A stretch of DNA of 64,000 nt from Diadema setosum (taxonomy: Eukaryota; Echinodermata; Echinoidea; Diadematoida; Diadematidae): NCBI RefSeq assembly GCF_964275005.1, contig NC_092696.1, forward strand, positions 30,527,006 through 30,591,005. Direction: 5' to 3'. Every line of letters starts with the position of its first letter. Positions within the stretch are counted from its first letter, which is position 1. This document shows, piece by piece, positions 60,171 through 64,000 of the stretch. A program made the position numbers and the translations under genes. The notes beneath the pieces were generated by a model. The model was not told the DNA's origin, ran no database searches, and saw nothing but the letters and a program-made list of their open reading frames with translations.

Positions 60171-61277
60171 TCCGGCGCATCGACCTCCAACATGAAAGTT
60201 TTCTCAAAGTCAGGCAGCCGCAAGATGGGAGGAATTGCTAGACATTCTTTCAACTTCACAAACGTAGCTTCCTCTTTCGGCCCTAGAAAGGACTTCACCT
60301 GCCTCTTTGTCTTGGGCCTTGGAGCTTCACTCACTTTGCGGGTCAGCCCATCGCTAGTGTAGATCACACCCTCTCCTATCTTGTGCCCCAGAAACTCAAT
60401 AGTCTGTGAACCCACTGTGCACTTTGAAGGCATAGCAGCTAGATTAGCATTGTGCAATCTACGCAAGACTTCAGTCAACACCTCCATGTGTTCTGGCCAA
60501 GTCCTAGTGTGACTCAAAATGGCATCTATGTAACTCACAACATTTGGCATTCCCTCTAGTACTTTCCTCATCATTCTCGTGAACTGGGCACTGGCCGTAA
60601 CCAGTCCGAACGGCATGTACTTGAACTGAAACTGCCCTTTAGGAGTTAGGAAGGCTGTATTGACTTTGTCTTGTTCCCTCATTGGTATTTGCCAATACCC
60701 CTTCGTTAAATCCAACTTAGTGAAGTATCTACTCTTGGATAGTGTTGCAAACAAATCTTGAGGGTTTGGCATGGGTTCGGGATCAAAGACTGTTACATTA
60801 TTCAAGCGTCTGAAATCAAAAACGATTCGAGCCGTCTGGCTTCTTCACTATCACGATTGGATGACCGTATGGGGAATTGGAGGGCTCAACTACGCCTAAC
60901 TTGAGCATGGAGTCAATTTCATTGCTAATTTCCTTTTCCATAGCTTGTGGCACTCTATGAGGCGGAGAACAAACAGGTTGATCAGTGGTCAACAAGATTT
61001 CACACTCAGATGCAGTTGTCTTCTTTGGGATATCGGTGAATATATCTTGGTACTCACAGAGTAGTTTCTGCACCTGACATCTATCATCCTCGCCCAAGAC
61101 CGAATTTAACACGACCATATCCACGAACTCCTTTTGTACAGCACTAGGCACACCAGGCACTTCACTGCCCCAATCAGAACCTACTTCCGCCATATCATCG
61201 TCATCTAGCATACGATCAACCTCATTCTCCTCATCATTCTCAACACCACTAGCCTCAAAGCAGCCAGCAACTGGCAC
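60161..61277 (-). pseudogene. Gypsy-2 reverse transcriptase
   Basis: Two frames, 60816-61277 and 60161-60805, are offset at about 60806-60822 in the FDFRRLNN region. Blocks seen are PSNSPYGHPIVIVKKPDGS, FTKLDLTKGYWQIPM, YMPFGLVTASAQF, and SYIDAILSH at the catalytic site. The second catalytic Asp of the YIDD box is Ala, so the enzyme would be inactive. An acidic linker with LLCEYQDIFTDIP precedes it. It follows integrase, from which it is separated by W copy 3. Confidence 0.85.
60171..60328 (-). pseudogene. Duplicated, internally deleted piece of gypsy-2 pol
   Basis: Repeats 59682-59794 and 59901-59943, with about 106 bases between them missing. The join occurs at a shared CCC. With the EGF fragment it forms a local duplication in pol. 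Confidence 0.88.
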
Positions 61278-61322
61278 CTCAAGAGGTCAACTAAAGTATC
61301 GTTTCAACAGGTTGATATGATA

Positions 61323-62075
61323 TGTGACCGGCTACAACAAAAAGGTCCTAAAGTCGCGCACGGTCGAAGCCGTGAAAATCGAGTTTGAAGTCAGAGCGTC
61401 ATAATTGGTCAAAATGTACGATTTTCTGATTTTGACATATTATTGGAGTCTGACATGTCTTCTATCATCTGTCGAAATTTTGAAGCAAAATGATGAAAGG
61501 AAAGACCAAAAAAATAGCGTTTTTCTGGGCCATGTTTTTGGCGTTTCAACCAAGCAGAAACCTGTTCGAAAGTTTGGATTGAGCGCCACATACAGGCTCC
61601 GCCCCTAACAACGACCGGAGTGATCTCATTGGTCAGTTTGCTGCTTGCCGCTAACCGAAGCGTGAAGCTCGCACACTGCTAAGTCGACTGGTGCGTGCAG
61701 GCGGGGTGCGCTATGCCCAGCCGCTTCTCCTGGCATCCTGGTCACTGATTGGTCGGTGAGGAGACCGCCGACGCTGTGCTTGAATGAGCATTTCGGGGGT
61801 TGCTAGGGTTTACCTTCCGGAGGTGAAAACTGACTACGTGCCCCTTGATTGCGATTGCGTCGCAAGGAAAACTTTTAGGGCGCTTTTCTCGAAACAGTGA
61901 TTTCCCATACGTCTCGACATGCTCTCTTTTAAACATCGATATCTCCGCACCCGATTATTTTCATATGATGTGTTATATATCAATTTAAAGCAGAAAGATT
62001 AGGGAATTTTGTCATGCAATTTTCAAATAATCGACCTCACCCGACTTTAGGATCATTTTGTTGTAGCGGGTCACA
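61323..62075. mobile_element. MITE W, copy 3, in gypsy-2
   Basis: 753 bp with the W termini, TA-flanked (61321-61322 and 62076-62077). It sits in the GPY/F module of integrase, before TYHINLLKRY. Same orientation as copy 1. Confidence 0.9.
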
Positions 62076-62205
62076 TATGTCTTTAATAGCCACACCGTCG
62101 ACATCCACAACATAGTCGTAGTCATACTTCACCCCCACAACCTTAAAGGGACCTTGCCACTTCACTAACAACTTGTTTTGCACAGTCGGCAGTAGGATTA
62201 GCACA

Positions 62206-62949
62206 TCATCTCCGACACTCAGCTTTCTGGGCTTTAATAGCCTTTATGTCATAATACCCCTTGTACCTTTTAGCAGAGTATTTCAGTGTGTCTTGTGCAA
62301 TCTGCCATGACTTGACAAGCCTATCCCTCAGTTCCATAACATATTCATACTCGCTCTTGATCTCTGGTTCTGACTTCTCAGCGGTCCACAACTCCCTCAA
62401 AACATCCAACGGCCCACCAACATGTCTCCCGTAGAGCAACTCAAACGGGGAAAACCCTAAGCTTGAACTCGGCGCCTCTCGCAGAGCAAACAGCAGAGCC
62501 GGGAGATATCTGTCCCACTGACGAGGTTCTTCTGAGGATAGCCGATTCAGGGCTATGCTCAGAAGTCCATTACACATTGGATGATAACGAGAACTCGTTA
62601 CCTGCCGGGCAGACAACAGTCTACACACTTCACGCATCAGATCAGACAAAAACTGAGTACCCAAATCGGACATCACTTCAGTGGGGATTCCGACACGGCT
62701 GTACACGGAGACTAACGCCTCGGCTACGTCGACAGTTGCTATAGACTTGAGTGGAATTGCCTCCACATATCTGGTAGCGTAATCCATTATGGTAAGTACA
62801 TGTGTATGCATACGATTAGAGTAGAAGGCATGACAGGACCCAGGAGATCTACGGTAATGCGCTGAAACGAGACACCGATGAGTGGAATCCTCCCTAGCTC
62901 CGTCTAAGGCACTCTGCCTTTGTCTATCGTTTTCTGACACACGTCGCAA
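62206..62949 (-). pseudogene. Gypsy-2 integrase core
   Basis: Blocks IMDYATRYVEAIPLKS, MSDLGTQFLSDLMREV and SRYHPMCNGL match gypsy-1 integrase, followed by PALLFALREAPSSSLGFSP and FELLYGRHVGGPL. The catalytic Glu region after CNGL is altered (LSIALNRL), so the third acidic residue is lost through a small deletion. The C-terminal module is frame-broken at 62206 and then split by W. Confidence 0.82.
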
Positions 62950-63622
62950 GACTCACAGAAATTGGCAACATCTTCCGACAGTAAAACTGTGTCTTGATCT
63001 TATTCAGAGTATTATTGATACCCATATGCCCACCATGGAGTGAATCATGAGCGACACGCATTATCTCCGACCGACGAGGCTTGGGAACTACCAACAGTTT
63101 GGTAACCGATACCCTTGTTGTTTCCATCCCTCTTCTGTCTAAGCAGGACATCGCGTTCACATATGAACATACTACAGGCTTCGAATCCTTCGCAATTTGG
63201 GAGCGATTTTGAGCCGCCATCACCTCAACATTTACAAAACCCTCAGGTGCGGCCTCAACAGGTGACTCTGTGCAAGTGTCATTTGAACTTTCATTCTCTA
63301 ACGAGGGAGTCACAGCTTCACAGTCAGAAACACGCGGAGTCCAATGCAAATTAGGATCGCTCGGTTCCCGAGTACCCATCACATTACCAATGACTATATG
63401 TACTTCACTCAAGCAGTCAGGCATGCATAGAGCCTCAACTTCTCCTTCGAAATAAGGCGAGTCAACTACCTTGGCTACAGGGAAGCGTCTGATTGTGCCA
63501 TCAATTAATCTTACCGTCTGATGACGACCTGTCGGCTGTTCGTTGCTAACCAACGCCTCCCTCACGACACAGGTACTACAACCGATATCACGCAACACTG
63601 CTACAGGTACACTCCCTGGCAT
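62924..63622 (-). pseudogene. Gypsy-2 protease and integrase zinc domain
   Basis: The protease site reads LRDIGCSTCVV, with Ile where the family has Ser (DSG). VRLIDGTIRRFPVAKV and VIGNVMG follow as in gypsy-1. An acidic linker then leads to the integrase zinc domain (HDSLHGGHMGINNTL, FYC). The frame ends at 62924, overlapping the integrase core out of frame. Confidence 0.82.
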
Positions 63623-64000
63623 CTACCTCCCAGAAGCTACTGGCATGCGATTAACCATCGCCCCATCATCGTTGTATGCCATTCCGACTTTGTCAGCAAT
63701 TTCACTCTTCACACGTTCGATGTCATCGACAACCATCTCAATAGGCACACACCCCGCTGTCGAATCGGCGACCTCTGTCTCTGTCTGATGGGAAACACTC
63801 GCGTCTGCCGTAAGGGGCGCACTTCCCCCAACACTCATCACATACCTTGAGCTGCCATTGGCTTAAACACCATGGGACAATCCCTTTTAATGTGCTTTGG
63901 ACTTCCACACATATAGCAACCGTTTTTCCTTTGTATATTGCTACTATTACCATGGAAACCCTTATTCGTTGCGACCGTTCCTGTCTTTAGAAAAGCATCG
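63623..64000 (-). pseudogene. Gypsy-2 Gag nucleocapsid part
   Basis: A CCHC zinc knuckle CYMCGSPKHIKRDC is encoded at about 63874-63917, followed by an acidic linker (63623-63841). The frame is interrupted between them. The rest of gag is outside the window. Confidence 0.75.

Larger units (their letters stand above)
59342..64000 (-). mobile_element. Ty3/gypsy element gypsy-2 (Gmr1-like order), truncated by the window edge
   Basis: On the minus strand the order is zinc knuckle, protease, integrase, RT, RNase H; integrase precedes RT. It is interrupted by MITE W copy 3 (61323-62075) and by an EGF exon-intron fragment (59944-60170), and carries several frameshifts. Gag N-terminus and 5' LTR lie beyond 64000. 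No 3' LTR was recognised below 59342. Confidence 0.88.

Overview
The window reads as animal DNA, most likely from a marine deuterostome invertebrate (echinoderm-like). The evidence is phase-1 introns around single EGF-domain exons, CR1-type and Ty3/gypsy retrotransposons, abundant TTAA- or TA-flanked MITEs, CA/TA/AAAC microsatellites and AT-rich spacer. There are no bacterial-style operons, rRNA genes or CRISPR arrays. The species call is inference; the eukaryotic call is secure. Layout: 1-2380 holds a decayed non-LTR retrotransposon on the minus strand. From 2959 to 32929 lies a stack of transposons inside transposons. The outermost is a ~0.5 kb TTAA-flanked MITE (V). It contains an inverted copy of a ~2.8 kb terminal-inverted-repeat element (X copy 2). 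X copy 2 is split by a Ty3/gypsy provirus (gypsy-1, 4438-23376), by a TGACCTTTGACC-rich repeat element (23515-31049) and by a small MITE (R). Gypsy-1 in turn carries three insertions: Y copy 1 in its 3' region, X copy 1 inside gag, and Z inside its 5' LTR. The repeat element carries a CR1-like LINE, which carries two MITEs (Q and W). Most boundaries are fixed by target-site duplications (TSDs), and two are confirmed because removing the insert restores an open reading frame. 33000-50900 is mostly non-coding: MITEs, a second inverted copy of Y, microsatellites, long foldback elements and a tRNA-Thr-like sequence. 51310-51575 carries a broken fragment resembling the Crypton/DUF3504 tyrosine-recombinase family. 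52353-56722 is the one convincing host-gene segment: nine consecutive 114-bp exons, each encoding one calcium-binding EGF domain, arranged as a two-exon higher-order repeat of about 1065 bp. 59342-64000 is a second gypsy element (gypsy-2) with the order protease, integrase, reverse transcriptase, RNase H. It is interrupted by a W MITE and by a piece of the EGF array (exon plus intron) lodged in its pol gene. How the parts fit: both gypsy elements look Gmr1-like (integrase upstream of RT), and the gypsy-1 capsid has a SCAN-like segment, as expected for that lineage. X, Y and Z are three non-autonomous DNA-transposon families. They share 4-bp TSDs, arrays of a short subterminal motif in both orientations, and interiors rich in TAGGCCTA/TCTAGA-type palindromes. 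No transposase that could move them is in the window. This X/Y/Z group is the best candidate for something not yet described.
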